From Arctopsyche grandis (Eukaryota; Arthropoda; Insecta; Trichoptera; Hydropsychidae), in assembly GCF_051622035.1 (NCBI RefSeq), contig NC_135365.1, forward strand, positions 14,488,001 to 14,552,000: a stretch of DNA of 64,000 nt. Reading direction: 5' to 3'. Under the pieces are notes generated by a model. It had not been told where the DNA came from. It made no database searches and was given only the letters and a program-made list of their open reading frames with translations. This document shows, piece by piece, positions 1-12,300 of this stretch (positions within the stretch are counted from its first letter, which is position 1; each line of letters begins with the position of its first letter). The position numbers were made by a program, and so were the translations under genes.

Positions 1-2407
1 GAAAATGTGTATGAAATAAAAGTCGAATTTTTTTTAAAAGTATGTCCTTATATTTTTAAAACTACAGTTGCTTGTGCCGTAGCACATGATCTCGTTAAGA
101 TTCATCTGCTTTACAAATCAGACAACTCAAGACATGCCAAGTAAACTTTTCTTCCGTTCACGCCCAAAACCACACACCACTGCAGATTAATTAAGGCCAT
201 ATTTCACAATCCTACTTATGTAAAACTGCTATTTTTAGTAAACCGGTTCATGTAATCGACATATATATACATACATCTTTATATATCTTTTTATTTCACA
301 GCAAAGGAGGTGCTTTTGTTTTAGATAAAATATAAAAAATAGCATCCACTCAACATTTAACTCTAATCCAATCAGTCATTATGCAAAAAAATAATGACAA
401 TGTTTGAACATTTAATTTTCACTACTCAAAAATCTTTAAAAAAAAGTACATATAAACAAAAGAACCACTAGAAAATTAATTACTTCAAATTTTCTTATAC
501 GTAAAATGGATCGATATGAAAACTCAATATTGCTCGTTTTAGGAAAAGAACGAATCATATTCGTTAGAACAGAAAAAGGATTACGAAGTTTTTTAGCAAC
601 CTATTTATATTGCTGAAACCTTAAAAATAACTATCAATTACTTATTGATATTACCATGTGAAACATAAAATCTCTACTAATATCAATGAATGTTTTGTCG
701 TTCCAACACTGAGAACGTGCTATCTTTTAAAGTTCTTTTACATTAGTGTTCAGTTCTTTCAGTAATTTTATATTACGACATTTTTTTATACTAATTGATT
801 TTACCATTAATCTCGGTGACAACATAAGCATACGAAATTCCTGACATTAACATCAAAATTTTTTTACAAACCTTTTAAACAAATACGACATACTGGTCTT
901 AATTATTAATAAGCAAAAGTAGGTACTAGTAAATATTTAGATTTTGATGATCTCTTAGTGCTTCACCAAATCGATAGTTATATATATATATATATATATT
1001 TCTTATATAAATGGCAGTGCTTTTAACGGTAGAATTTCAATTAAATTTCAACTCCAAACATATAGTAAGAGAAAGATTTTGAAATGATCACCGATGCCAT
1101 CAATGTTTACCATGCAACAATAGTACACAATTTTCAATTAGCATACTTTGATTTATTACAATTGTTACGATAGAAAGTTCTATTGTAAAATTAAGTTCCA
1201 AAAATATATTTGCATAGAATGAACTAATAAAATTAAAAAAGGCATTGTTAAAAAAAAGTTTCTTTGTTATAAAAAAAACGAAGAGTAAACATCTATAGGT
1301 TAGCTGTTATTATTTTACAACCAAGATGCAAAAACTTTTACAACTGCAAAAGTTGCGTTGATGTATTCGCAAATATTGAGAGTAAGATAATCTCAATTTC
1401 CCAGCAATTCTCACAAAACTGAGTGGTCTTTTCGGGCACAATAAAACTTTCAAATACTATATGGAGAATTAATAGAAAACTCCAAATATCTAAGTTTTTT
1501 AAAGTGAATTGCCACTGTAATTATAAACCGCAAGTCATTGTGAATACGAGACGTATAAATGGAGATAAAGAGTTGCTCATGTGACTGATTTCTTTCAGAT
1601 CATAGCATGCACACATGACGGCTCTATTAATATTTTGCCGTAGTTATATGTGAAACAGTGGACTGCCTGCATCACTTTAAAATGCAATGCCGTGCATTTG
1701 GAAAATAATAAAATTGATTGTAATTTCTCAACGCAGACTTGTGAGAAAATCCAAATTCAATCAAGTATTTCATACGAGTTTCCAATGTAATCTCATTCTA
1801 CAAAACCATGCTCCGAGTCTCAGAGCAGCAGATACATCCAAATCTTCACACCACTTAAAAATTGATTGCACTGTAGTGGTGTAGAGTTGAGACATAAATG
1901 TTGCTAACAAGATACATAGAGCTAGTGGACACTAATATTTAATTATAATTTAATTTGATGTACTGTGTCATCTCTTTGAAGGGTGTTAAATTTTTTATGA
2001 TGTATATTATGTATACATATATAAAGATACTTTTATAGCCATATAAACGAAATAAACATGCAAAAATTTTACTTTTATTTATTACATTTAAAACAAATTC
2101 CTGCAAAAATAAATTCCTATTATTTATTACATTGAAAGGCAATGTTTTGTGATTGCTGCGCACATATGTTTACGATTACATAAAAAAATTTGCACTGGCT
2201 GATATCACAGTATTTGTGTAGATAAACACACATACAAACAAATATACATGTTTAAGCAGATACACTTAACGGGAACAACTTCTCAAATAAAAAAATTAGT
2301 CAGAAGTATACTTTTGACTAAAAAAAAAAGCAATCGCAGCCTAAAAATCGAGATATTTTATTATAAATCAATGATACAACACTTATTTATTCATGATCTG
2401 TAGTTAA
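1..2407. other. AT-rich stretch, no gene seen
   Basis: I see no coding exon, RNA gene or recognisable transposon here. It is AT-rich with homopolymer runs and a short (TA)n tract near 979-999. The open frames are short and of non-coding composition. Confidence 0.6.
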
Positions 2408-3142
2408 TTACCGACCAGAATGTCTATAGAGGTATACATACACGGTAAATCCGCTACTTGTTCCAATGGCCAGCACTAGTCTAGAGGAAGTCAATGTAAT
2501 TTATACTTTTATATGTAGAGTATCGTATTGGCAGTGTAGTTTACACATGATTGCTTTCACTAGAAGGCTTAGTGTGAAACCCAAGAATGCATATGCTATT
2601 AACATGTATAGATGCATACAGATATAGTCGTAGATGCATACACACAGAGGCACATGCACACAGAATTGAACTAAACGGATAAAAGCCAGAGCGGGTGTCT
2701 CGTCTCTGCGCACTTAAATTAAAATAGGCCTGACTGCTATAAACTGGAATGTGATTGGAGTAAATTATCAATAAAAATACAAATAATAATACGTTGCAAC
2801 ATGACATTCTTTTATGTGGATCTGCATACAAAATTGGCTGAGAATTACAATATTTAATCCTTTTACTCAGGACAAATTTCAAGACCATAACTTAATTTAT
2901 TTATATAATAAACCTACAAAACTTACAAAACCATCGTCTCTTCTTAATACTATGTTATTTATTTAACATTACATAATGGAATTGAAAAATAAATTACCTA
3001 GGTACAGTGTTGATCCTACAACTATGGTTGCAGGTGTTTTGGACATATTTGTCCCCGATCTCTCCATCGACAATGCATCCGATGAACAAATCGCCTGAGT
3101 TATTATGCATATTAAAAGTTACACCCTGCCATCGAGGATCAC
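2408..3142 (-). CDS. Two probable 3'-terminal coding exons of an unknown gene
   Basis: Two minus-strand segments join in frame. Segment 2998-3142 starts after an AG, encodes about 47 residues (including GDLFIGCIVDGEIGDKYVQN) and ends at a GTAATT donor in phase 2. Segment 2408-2480 follows a TTCCTCTAG acceptor in matching phase, encodes LVLAIGTSSGFTVYVYLYRH and three more residues, and ends in TAA. Both are less AT-rich than their surroundings. The upstream exon must end in phase 1; exon 4 of the neighbouring gene (ending at 3777) does, so this could be an alternative 3' end of that gene, or a separate gene or relic. I do not recognise the protein. The acceptor at 3143 has a weak polypyrimidine tract; a CAG further in is an alternative. 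Confidence 0.38.
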
Positions 3143-3415
3143 CTCACAGAACGCTTTACATATTTCGCAAATATACACTTACGCTTCACAACTAATTCAT
3201 TATAATATGTGACACAGTTAACAAACTAAAGATAATCATCAATGACAATAAGTACAATAGAGAACAAAATTTACACTAATATTAAAACAGTTTGATTAAA
3301 AAAATGACATTAAAAATAGTGTAATAGTCTATGTTCAAAATAAATATGGGGATGAAAATGGATGATGTGAGGTGGGCGGGGAATGGAGGGGTCACACCGG
3401 CCGTAGAACAGCGTG

Positions 3416-6400
3416 TCACTGTGTATTCTTGAGCTTTTTGGCTGGAGGCTCCGTTTCCGCCAAATCTAGCTCTGGCTCTAGTGACTCAGTTTCGGTCGAA
3501 TTTTCTTCTGAACTACCGTCAACAATCTCTGCTGCCCTATAAAAAAAATACACATCAATAAATCCAGCCCATTAATAATTGTATATAAACAACAGTATGT
3601 TAAACTATACCTTTTATTTGATGGGGGTAATGGACTGCCCGTCTTATCCAGAGAATCTTCTGTGCAAGATGTAGTTGCTTCATCTAAGGATTCTGCAGCT
3701 AATTTTCCTGCAAACATACATCCGATGTTACATCTTATTCATTACACGCAACAATTTCAACAAATATAAAATGTACCATTGGTTAAATGTGGAGGTTCTA
3801 GATTGCTCTCGTCACTGGTTTCTAAAGGTGTGGTAGGGGTGGGAGCAGCAGGAGTTCCGGTGTCAGCCGCCGATCCATTGGTGGGACTATCTCTTCCGAG
3901 AAGTTCGGGTTGTAATTCAGACACCACACAGTGGGCCCATATTGCTAATTCTACGTTGTGAGGTGACCATTTTCTGACGCCACCGTTTTGTTCCTGAAAA
4001 TCACTCTATAAACACGAGTGAAATTATATCGATTTATGAAAACGTCGAGCAAAATACATATATTCATGTATGTGCGTATATATATATTTATACCTTATTA
4101 AGCCTGTCGCACGTATTACGTATATGTGTGACAAAGTTGAGGTATTCCTTGGTTGTGAAATCGCTGCCTTCCATTTCTGGTATAGCTTTTAAGCACTCTT
4201 CGGCCATGAAGGGTGCAATGTCGGGGCCAGCTGCGGCGAGCAGAGCAGAAGCTGTAGAAGTACCCACACCTTTCAGATTATTGAGAGCAGTCAGAGCTGC
4301 TTCGATGTTGGGCATTTTCCGGAAAGCTTTTTTGGTAGTTTGTGCAACAGCCCGGGGTGTATTAACTTTTACCAGGTACGAAAGTTGTGGATAGAATTTT
4401 CCTCTCTGAAAAAGGTATATAGTATAAAGAAAAAGTCGCATATTTTAGTTCGGTTAGAAATGCGTAAAAATAAATACCGTTTGCTTCCATTTCATTAGCT
4501 GGACTAACTCTTCATGCACCATATGCGCCTCCTTCCCTCGCGATTTGATCTTTTTTGGCAATTCATTCTGATACCTAAAAATCAAATAAAAACCAACGAT
4601 GTACAAAATTGACTTTAAAAAAACATTTATACAATTCCTAAGACTATATCACCACAGTCTCAGGGGAGAGGGGGTTTATTGTATGTTCTAACCTAATAAA
4701 CAAATTCCCTATATATATAGAGAGAAGCAAGTAACAAAAGAACCATCAAGAAATAATAATCCTACAAACTAGCATCCTTCAATGGGTGCTCACAGAAGTT
4801 ACATATACATTCAATGTTTGGGAATACATCAAGAAATAAGTTTCAACAAAACACTAAAAGAAGTTACTTTATTTTACATTTTTTGGTGTTCTTGAAAAAA
4901 AACCGGATAATCAGTGAGAATTGTAAGGTGAATCATAGACAAAACTGATACTTTTTGCTTTAATGGGTGCAACCGAGCATTCAGTATACACACTTACACC
5001 AACACAAACAATACATATCAGTTGCACGAATTTTGTAAGCTCGCCAAGAATCATTTTAAATAATTAAAAATATTTGGTCAAAGTGTCTAGTTTTTTCACT
5101 GCAATGAACGCTAAAAATTGCAATCTCTGTGAAAGCCAACCCTGGTTTTCCCAAATAGCTTAATGTAATTGTTTCTGTCGAAAGGGAGTGTCCCCCAAAT
5201 TCAGTATATTGTTCGATGTGACGTGAATCACTGGTTGCCAACCGTCATTTTACTAAAACTATACGACACCCAGAGGCCATTCAATCAACGTGTACTTGTT
5301 TGCGTTGCTGTAGCTATTTATCTTTAATACTCAGATGCGCCCATATAACCACCAAGTGCCCAAAAATTTTTTAAAAGGCTCATTTTTGTTTCAAAACAGA
5401 AAACGACATTAAATATCAGGCCTATGTGGTCGATAAAAAAATGTCATTTTCACATAATTGGACTTTGATTTTTATAAATGTAAATTTTGTAATATTTTTC
5501 CATTTTTTGTGTTGGATTAATTCTTGAATGTCTGGAGTGGGCCGATTGAAATCATTAGCTCTCGGTTCAACTTTTTGTTAATGAAACCAATAAAAACGTA
5601 TACATTTCTTTCCTTAATTTGACCTAACATGAAAAAAGCTTGTAAAGAGGTTAGTAAAAAAAAATCAGGGCTGTGGAGTTGGAGTCGTAAAAAATAAACC
5701 GACTCAGACTCCTTTTTTATTATTATCTTTAATTAATAGTATTAAGATATGTGTCAGCTAAAGTATTCAATTTTATTTAAGGAAAATCTACTAATAAATT
5801 GAAATTTAAAAATTTCTTTATAAAAATCATAAACATAAATAAAATGGTTGAACTGCACGTATTTTGATGTATTGTAGCCAAAAACGATTGTTTCCTCCGT
5901 CTTATACTATTTTTTCATTACAAGGCTGTTTTATTATATTTCACTTCGCTAACGATACAAGTGAAATTCTTAGATTCTTTTGAGCGTTTTGAAAATTTAC
6001 CATTTTGCGCGGATTGGTCAACGATAGATATATAAATCAATTCCGCCAATACGATGGTGAAAAATAATCGTAATAGACACGTTCAAAAATGCAAATATTT
6101 TCAGTCAGATTTGAATTATTCTAATTTATTTTGTGTATGAAATTCGTACACATACCTTGTGAATGTACTAATTAATATGTATTTACAGATAATTCATTAC
6201 CTTTTTGATGTTTTATTTAATACATTTAATTTTTTATATTTTGAAATTATTACTAATAATTTATACATTGGCAAGAAAAGTCGAATTTATTAAAATCACT
6301 AGACAGAAACACTACCTCTCAGATCGGCATCAGAGTGTTGGTGAGTCACACTTATTTAGCAATTAAAATTAAATATTCATATACAAAAAATGAATAATCG

Positions 6401-8903
6401 AGAAATCGGAATCACAACTTCGATTCGCAACCCTGCATGCAATCAACCAAACAATTTTTTCAAAACGTTTCAAATTTACATTATTGAGCAACGTCATACA
6501 GAAAATAAACAAAAAAATAATAATATAAGTAACACTGCATGTTTGAAAAACGCAACCCCAAAGTGGGCCAACGTCAACAACAACAAAAAAAACGCTCAAC
6601 GAATCATCATATGCATAAACACACACACACACAAACACACGCAAGCATACAGAGGAAAATGACACATGCCGAGACGAAAAGCGCGAGTCGCTCGAAATGA
6701 CAACAAATAAAAACACAACTACCGGAGGGGTAGAGGGGTGGGGTGGGGAGGCAGGGGTGCCGCACTCGCGCACGCATCATCACGCCCAGTCCCCCATCGA
6801 TCATATTTTTTATATTTTTTTTTCGAAAGGCCGCCAACGGTCGGGGAAGACGCGGGCGCGGGCCTATCTAAAATGGCGGCGCATCCGGTCACTGAATTTT
6901 TGGGGTTTCAGCCGGTCGAAAGGCGGCTCAACGACGACGACGACGACGACTATGACCGGAAGTGGTTTGCAAATAATCGGATCGCGCAATGGCAGGTGTG
7001 CGGAAAGTGCCCTCGGGCCTTTTTTATGTTTTATTGTTTTGCAAACGTTGGCGGTTTTTTTATTTTTTATTCTATGACTGAATTCGAATGCACCAATTGC
7101 AACGAGCGCTTCCGGCTCCAAATCAGTGTCGTTTTTTTTTAAATAGAAAAAAAATGCGCTGCATAGTATATTTTCCTTCTTAGTATTGAAAAATAGTATA
7201 GAAGCGAATGTTGTGTTAAAATCTAATGCTGTTTTACTTTGAAATCCCATTAGCTTTTAGTGGTTTTGTCAATAAGATTGGAAAGTTTATTATACTAATA
7301 TGTTATTTGAGGAATGAAATATCAAACAAATAACGTGTACGTGCACGTGTAAACGCTAACGCGGGGAAAAAACATTTTATATTATTTTAATATAATTTTT
7401 TTCCTTTCAATTTATAAGTGAAAATTTGCTAACGGTATTCGTTGATACAGAAAGTTTTTCAAAATAAAATTCAATAAATATATTGGATTTTCAGTCGAGT
7501 TTTACTTCTTGTTGAACCTTTTTGTTCATATTTTTTTTATAATTAGTTTTTATAGCATCGCTAGAAGGATTAGATTATAAAATATCAAGATCGAATACAT
7601 TTAAAATAAAAATTAAAGAGGTGACTCGTCAAATTTTATTAATAATTAGATTTGTAGTTCTTCCTGACGGAACTTACTTATGATCTATGGGTTCGGATTG
7701 AAATTATTAAGTCGTATGTTGGTTCTATTGAACAAAATCGGTAAACTATTTGTCGTTAAAAACAATTACATACAGTTAACCCATGATAAGAGCCGTTTTG
7801 CAAAAAACGGGATGAAAACGTGATACAAGATTTGTTTTATTTTTTAATTTTAATTATTTTTTGGAAAATAAAAATCAACCCGTTTTAGAAAAGTTAACTG
7901 TATAGTGGATTAATTGAATACGATGGGCTAGCTTTTTTTTTTTTTTGAAAATTTAAATACTTTTTTTTTTTTTTGCTATTGCATTCAGTACTGTTGGAAC
8001 GTGTATTGTTACTAGCCATTGGCCTAAAGAGTTTCCGTATATAACGGGAGGAATTTTAAAGCATCAGTAACCGAAGGATTAAATTTTGACCCAAATTCAA
8101 ATATTTTATTTATTATCTAAAAAAAATCTTTTTATTTTCAGGCGCTTTAAACGAAGACAATGCGTTGAAATTTTTTTTTTGTTTTCGGACATTTGACGAT
8201 CGGAGGAGTTGAGAACACCTGGATTAGTGAGACGCGGCGTGTCGACCCCGCGCCCCGGTCAGATGATAGCGAGACGGTCGATCGGAGACGTCGACTCGCT
8301 TCAGACGGTCGTAGCGCAGCATCTTCAGGCCTGAAAGTCTTCCGAGAAAAACACGTGACCAGGGCGGCGTCCCCGCGCGGACAAAGAGAAAGTGCGTCGC
8401 CCCGTCGCCAATCGATGCGGCCGCAACGAGCGACGAGCCACGAGTCACGTCCCACCTTCGAGAGACGCGCTCGGACGAAGAGTCATCGACCAGGAGTCGC
8501 AGACCAGATCCGGTCGAGGGCTTCGGAACGCGGCCGCGATGCGAGCTGACGCGGCCGGCCGCCATTCCGTGCCGCATTGCCACACAACGGCAACGGCAAC
8601 GGCAACGCCAACGCCGACCACCTGCGGACGAATCGAATGCGCGTCCCTCGCCGAAGCCCGGCCGACGATTGCCGAAGGCAGCGATCGTCAAGAGTCGCGG
8701 GGGTAGGAATGTAGCGTGCGCGTCACTTACCATTCGTCGAGTTTGAGAAGCTCTTCGGGGCGCTTGCCGCGCTGCTCGGCCTTGAGGCGTAGCGCCTGGG
8801 GGTAGAGCTTGAGCGCGCGCCCGAATCGCCTGGAGTCGCCAGACAGGAAGAATTGGGCGGAGTCGCGGTCGTTCCGGTCGTCGCGGTCGTCGCGCGTCGC
8901 CAT
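3416..8903 (-). CDS. Conserved uncharacterised protein with HhH-like segment, six exons
   Basis: Coding exons on the minus strand are 8731-8903, 4478-4574, 4094-4405, 3777-3993, 3611-3707 and 3416-3536. All have GT/AG borders and compatible phases, giving 338 residues. The start chosen is ATG at 8903 (MATRDDRDD), with a good purine/G context in a GC-rich island; the frame stays open upstream, but that part is low-complexity. Residues 1-16 are Asp/Arg-rich. Residues 134-151 read LKGVGTSTASALLAAAGP, a helix-hairpin-helix-like motif typical of DNA- or protein-binding folds. The tail (267-338) is acidic, Ser/Thr/Glu-rich and disordered, with PPAKKLK near the end as a possible nuclear signal. I recognise the conserved core but not an assigned function. 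Exon structure is seen; a nuclear role is inference. Confidence 0.8.
5666..6300 (+). mobile_element. hAT-like element, truncated, copy 1
   Basis: It opens with CAGGGCTGTGGAGTTGGAGT, a hAT-type terminal inverted repeat. The interior (about 5993-6075, with CGATGGTGAAAA) matches 30101-30182, and the right part ends at AGTCGAATTTATTAAAATC, matching 30612-30633. The right terminal repeat is missing, so this copy is 3' truncated. It has no coding capacity. Confidence 0.65.
6873..6995 (+). CDS. Probable first coding exon of an unknown plus-strand gene
   Basis: Inside a GC-rich island there is AAAATGGCGGC (a YY1/Pho-like promoter word that also supplies the ATG), followed by 41 codons. They start MAAHPVTEFLGFQPVERRLN, then six Asp, then YDRKWFANNRIAQWQ, up to a CAG|GTGTGC donor in phase 0. 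The local GC content contrasts sharply with flanks near 30% GC, and residue composition is protein-like. It lies inside the first intron of the opposite-strand gene, so the genes would overlap head to head. I could not find the next exon and do not recognise the family. The Asp run could be simple (GAC)n expansion. Confidence 0.42.
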
Positions 8904-9210
8904 CGCCGCTGCTGAGTTGCGAGTAGTCGAGTAGTCGAGTAGTCGAGTGGCCGAGCGGTAGAGCGGTAGAGCGGTAGAGCGGTAGAGTAGACGAGCGGGC
9001 GGGCGAACGGAGCGCAGACTACCGTAGCGCTGCTCTGCGCTTTGAGCCGTGCTGTGCTGCCGCTCGCCGACCGCTAGGCGGCGCCACCGACTCTCGGCCC
9101 CTCCCCCACCTCTTCCCTCTTCGCCCCAATCGCTCGCTTCTATACTGCCGTTTTTCAGCTGGTGTTTCCTTGTACGTGCGTCATGCTCGGCGTTCCTAAC
9201 CAACGACGGA
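8140..9210. promoter_or_regulatory. CpG-rich promoter island of the HhH-like gene
   Basis: About 1 kb is strongly GC/CpG-rich, covering the first coding exon, its 5' leader and the start of intron 1. Several long open frames cross it on both strands, but their Arg/Ser/Gly-rich, non-conserved composition is what GC-rich DNA gives by chance. No TATA box is evident, as expected for a broad housekeeping promoter. Confidence 0.65.
8921..9000. repeat. 8-bp tandem repeat in 5' leader
   Basis: Ten consecutive 8-mers run in register: GAGTAGTC three times, GAGTGGCC, GAGCGGTA four times, GAGTAGAC and GAGCGGGC. It sits 18 bp upstream of the start codon of the HhH-like gene, so it is probably transcribed in the 5' UTR. 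Confidence 0.85.
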
Positions 9211-9399
9211 ATGTAATTCGAAAGCAGCTATCTCTCATCGGAGCGATTACTAATCGAATGTTGGTACATTTTCAAAGGATAATATGATGTAATTTTTAGT
9301 TTCGTATGGGTGGATTATCAATGAATATGCTCCGGGAAAAAAAAAATTATATATATATATATATATAGAGACAAAAAATATTAAACACAAATAAAAATA

Positions 9400-9790
9400 T
9401 AATATTCCATTTACAGTGAGCCCCACATGGTGATATAAAAAAGTAAAATTACAAAAACATCAAGATTTAAAAAAAAGAAAAGAAACAGATTAAGTAAAAA
9501 AGAAAAAGAAAGACAATGAAGGTGAAGAAGCAAATCAGCCACATATTATTTTCTTCACCTTTGTCCTAAAAATACTAAAAAAGAGTCACTAAAGAGGTCA
9601 GAACAATCATCTAAGTTATCGTAAATACGGCATATACGAACGATTGCACTATTGAAAGAAGTGTTGCTTTGACAAATTGGTGGATAAAAAAGATTTGTGC
9701 ATCTGGTGAATCCGGCATTAAGGTTAAAGCTAATCTCACTTAACACAGATGTGTCAAGAATACCATTAGCAATCTTATATATTATAATTT
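9400..9790 (-). mobile_element. LINE 3' fragment (CR1/Jockey-like)
   Basis: Minus-strand codons from about 9790 to 9555 read KIANGILDTSVLSEISFNLN and continue to FLVFLGQR and a stop. This resembles the C-terminus of CR1/Jockey-type reverse transcriptases (an xxxNGxxD segment, then a Leu/Asn-rich tail) and the fragment at 63540-63660. A 3' UTR-like A-rich segment follows to about 9400. It is 5' truncated. Confidence 0.6.
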
Positions 9791-10059
9791 CTTGTATTTT
9801 TATTCCGTTGTAACCTTTTTTCCAGTTTTCTTGCGGATTTATTTATTTTCGCAAAATTCAAGTTTTAATGTAAATACAAAATTCAAGTTTTAATGTACAA
9901 AATAAAATTTTTGTAAACGTATACCGTTTACAAAAATTTTGCATATGTATAAAAAAATTAGATTAAAAATAATTTCGAAAAAGATTTTGTATGTAAGTAT
10001 CTTTGGTTGGGAACTTCGTAAACAAAACAAAGTTTCTATGATGACAATTCAATTGGTTG

Positions 10060-10195
10060 AGTATTATATTTTTTTCGATTCAAATAAATTTAATAAAAAA
10101 ACAAATGAATATTAACTATTAGATTCGCCACGTTTAAGCTGTTTATATTACAAATACTGAACGAAGCCGGGTAAAACAACTAGTAATATATAAAA
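10060..10195 (-). repeat. Interspersed repeat shared with 35455-35700
   Basis: The words GAACGAAGCCGGGTAAAACA and the neighbouring TTTAAGCTGTTTATATTACA reappear inverted near 35465-35520 (TTTTACCCGGCTTCGCTCGG), together with the AT-rich body and its AACAAATGAATATT word. It is an old repeat of unclear class. Confidence 0.6.
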
Positions 10196-10213
10196 TAGTA
10201 ATAATAACATTAA

Positions 10214-11619
10214 CCCAATTTTGCCCAGTGTTCCAATATTGGAACATTTTGTATTTTTACCCCCACTCTATTATGCATGACGCAATAAAAGTTTAAATTG
10301 TATCAGTCTACAGCTAGCAAGTATGGGGATCGTTTCGTGTAGTATTTTTTTAGGTTGGAACCTGTGGGAGTGAGCAGTGTTTTTTTATTTGCATCAAATA
10401 CGTTCAACAGAAAATGTCATCTGACAAGTAAGTTTACACACCTTTATAATACATTTATTACATATTGACCATATTTATTATAATCTTTTATTGTTCTAGA
10501 TTCGTTATGTGTAGTACTTTTTTTAATTTTTCCATATGTAACTTTTTTATTCACAATATTATCCATGTTCCTAATTTGGAACACTGGGATTATAGCAACA
10601 TTTTTTTTCCCCCAGATTTTTAACAACATCAGAGATGGAAGAAATTGTTGAAGAATTGTTGGGTACGGCTATATGGGAACAATAATGACTAATAGAACAG
10701 AAAAATGCCCTATATCAAATACTAAATTGATAAAAAAAACTGGAAAGAGGGACATATGAATTTTGTATTGACACCAAAACTGACAAAAACTATTACAGCT
10801 TGGAATGACAACCGAGTAGTTCACACCGTTAGCTCCTGCGATCCAGTAGAACCAATAGGACAGGCTCAGAGATGGATATCCTCCGAGAAAAAAAAACTAC
10901 CAATCAACCGACCAAATGTCATATTAAAATACAACAACTATACATATGGTCGGAGTACATCGAATGGATGAAAATATAGATAACTATCGAGTATCCATCA
11001 AATCTAAAAAATGGTGCTCATAATGCTTGGCAACTTTATAGAAAAAATCCAGAAAATAAAAAGTTAGATTACTTGCAATTTAGAAGAAATATAGTACAAC
11101 TGTACTTAAAAATTAACGTAATTAATCCCGTAAAGGGGGGGAGGAAGGCCAAAATCTTCAAAATAATTATCTAGCAGGGTGCCTGTCAATATTCGATATG
11201 ATCGCCTAGATCATTGGACGATTCCAGCTGATAAACAAAATGGATGTGCACTTTGTAAAAAACATGCCACAAAATTTTGTGAAAAATGTGGTGTAAATTT
11301 GCGTGAAGGATGTTTTAAAACCTTCCATTTTCGTTAATTCATGTATATATATATTATATTTACATAACTTGACTTATCTATGTACACTATTTTATAAGGT
11401 TGCTTGTGTTGAAATAAATTTTATTTCTTAATTTAGTTTTGTAACGCTACCTCATTGTATTCCCAGTGTTCCAAATTTGGAACATCTCGAAAAACTCGTA
11501 TAAAACCAATACGAATGCAAGAAAAAAAAGAAAAAAAAAAATGTTATGTATCATATAACACTATGATTTGTTGAAATTATTATAAATTTTGGGAAAAAAA
11601 AAATTCGAGCAAAAATGGG
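10214..11619 (+). mobile_element. Decayed piggyBac-like transposon
   Basis: It is flanked by TTAA on both sides (10210-10213 and 11620-11623). Ends are CCCAATTTTGC and, inverted, CCCATTTTTGC. Subterminal palindromes of the type GTTCCAATATTGGAAC occur near 10231, 10569 and 11467. The interior encodes transposase remnants: WNDNRVVHTVSSCDPVEPIG (from 10795), then in another frame MDENIDNYRVSIKSKKW, then a C-terminal Cys-rich zinc-binding segment (about 11245-11338, CALCKKHATKFCEKCG). Frameshifts and stops separate these parts, so the copy is inactive. The order of motifs follows PGBD-type transposases. Confidence 0.88.
10756..11338 (+). pseudogene. piggyBac transposase remnant
   Basis: This is the C-terminal half of a DDE transposase in at least three frames, with the conserved block around WNDNRVV, the MDxNIxxYRVSI block and the terminal Cys-rich domain still readable. 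The N-terminal half and most catalytic positions are lost. It ends with a stop at about 11338 inside the TTAA-bounded element. Confidence 0.8.
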
Positions 11620-11840
11620 TTAATAATGGCAATAATAAAAATAATGATGAGCAACAAAAAAAAAGTAAAAATCACTGGAGGGGAACTAATCAATTTTTAC
11701 TAACTATGACCCACTGAATTCGAATATGATCATATATAGTATTTTTGTGCCAAAAGTAACGATTGGAATCGATAGTCAAATTTTTTTTTTCTATTGATTT
11801 TAATTTTTTTGGTTTTGAAATGCTTATATTATACTTATAG

Positions 11841-11935
11841 TGGTTCGGTGATTACATCCCAAATGTGAATCGCTACCAGGATAACCGTCGCTGTGTTGCA
11901 TGGGCGTTGCGTTGGAATTGTTGCGGGAAAATGGT
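11841..11935 (+). repeat. Partial copy of the 49757-50014 foldback family
   Basis: GGTTCGGTGATTACATCCCA and AATGTGAATCGCTACCAGGA repeat the left arm of the element at 49757, including its tip. The matching right arm was not found close by, so this is a fragment. Confidence 0.6.
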
Positions 11936-11939
11936 ATAG

Positions 11940-12169
11940 AATGAAGAAAAGACATTAGAATTGATTGAACTATACCGAGAATACGATAATCTGTGGTCAC
12001 CAAAAATGACGATTGTAAAAATAAAATCAAGAAAAAAAGATTCTATAATTGAGATATTACAGCAATTGGACGAAATAGCGGAAAAAGTAGAAAGGAAGAT
12101 TCCTGTCATGTACAGACGAACACGTACCAAAATATTGAAGATGACAAAGTCAGGAATGGATGCTATATA
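11940..12169 (+). pseudogene. MADF-domain fragment
   Basis: An open frame reads EEKTLELIELYREYDNLW, then a basic stretch and IIEILQQLDEIAEKVERKIP, ending at TAA near 12169. The TLELIELYREYDNLW block is the start of the MADF (Myb/SANT-like) DNA-binding domain found in insect transcription factors and in the accessory protein of PIF/Harbinger transposons. There is no start region or full-length gene. The nearby Harbinger element suggests transposon origin (inference). Confidence 0.55.
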
Positions 12170-12204
12170 AATAACCACGTCTTCTTCATCGCTCATCATG
12201 ACGA

Positions 12205-12300
12205 TAATTAACGAACCGAGGGAACTTTTGCAGTGAACAATTACAGTAGCTTGGTGAGTACACCCTGTTGCTGTAACTCTGTTGCAAAGTGCTCGGGTGC
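12205..12300 (+). repeat. Direct duplicate of 13115-13205
   Basis: ACGAACCGAG, GAACTTTTGCAG, GTGAGTACACCCTGTTGCTG and TGCTCGGGTGCGGTTGCAAA occur in the same order at 12211 onward and 13124 onward. The copies bracket the foldback element at 12828-13093. Confidence 0.7.

Larger units (their letters stand above)
4575..8730 (-). other. Long first intron of the HhH-like gene
   Basis: This 4.2-kb intron has a consensus GTAAGT donor at 8730 and a TTTTTAG acceptor at 4575. It contains a hAT-related repeat (about 5666-6300), a CA-rich simple repeat near 6618-6645, a GC-rich island (about 6720-7030) with a likely plus-strand first exon, and otherwise AT-rich sequence with T runs near 7930-7975. Confidence 0.7.

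Noticed and set aside
8193..9203. Several 100-170 codon frames on both strands at the CpG island
   Set aside because: Arg/Ser/Gly-rich composition and overlap on both strands are expected by chance in GC-rich DNA; only the MATRDD exon has conserved continuation.
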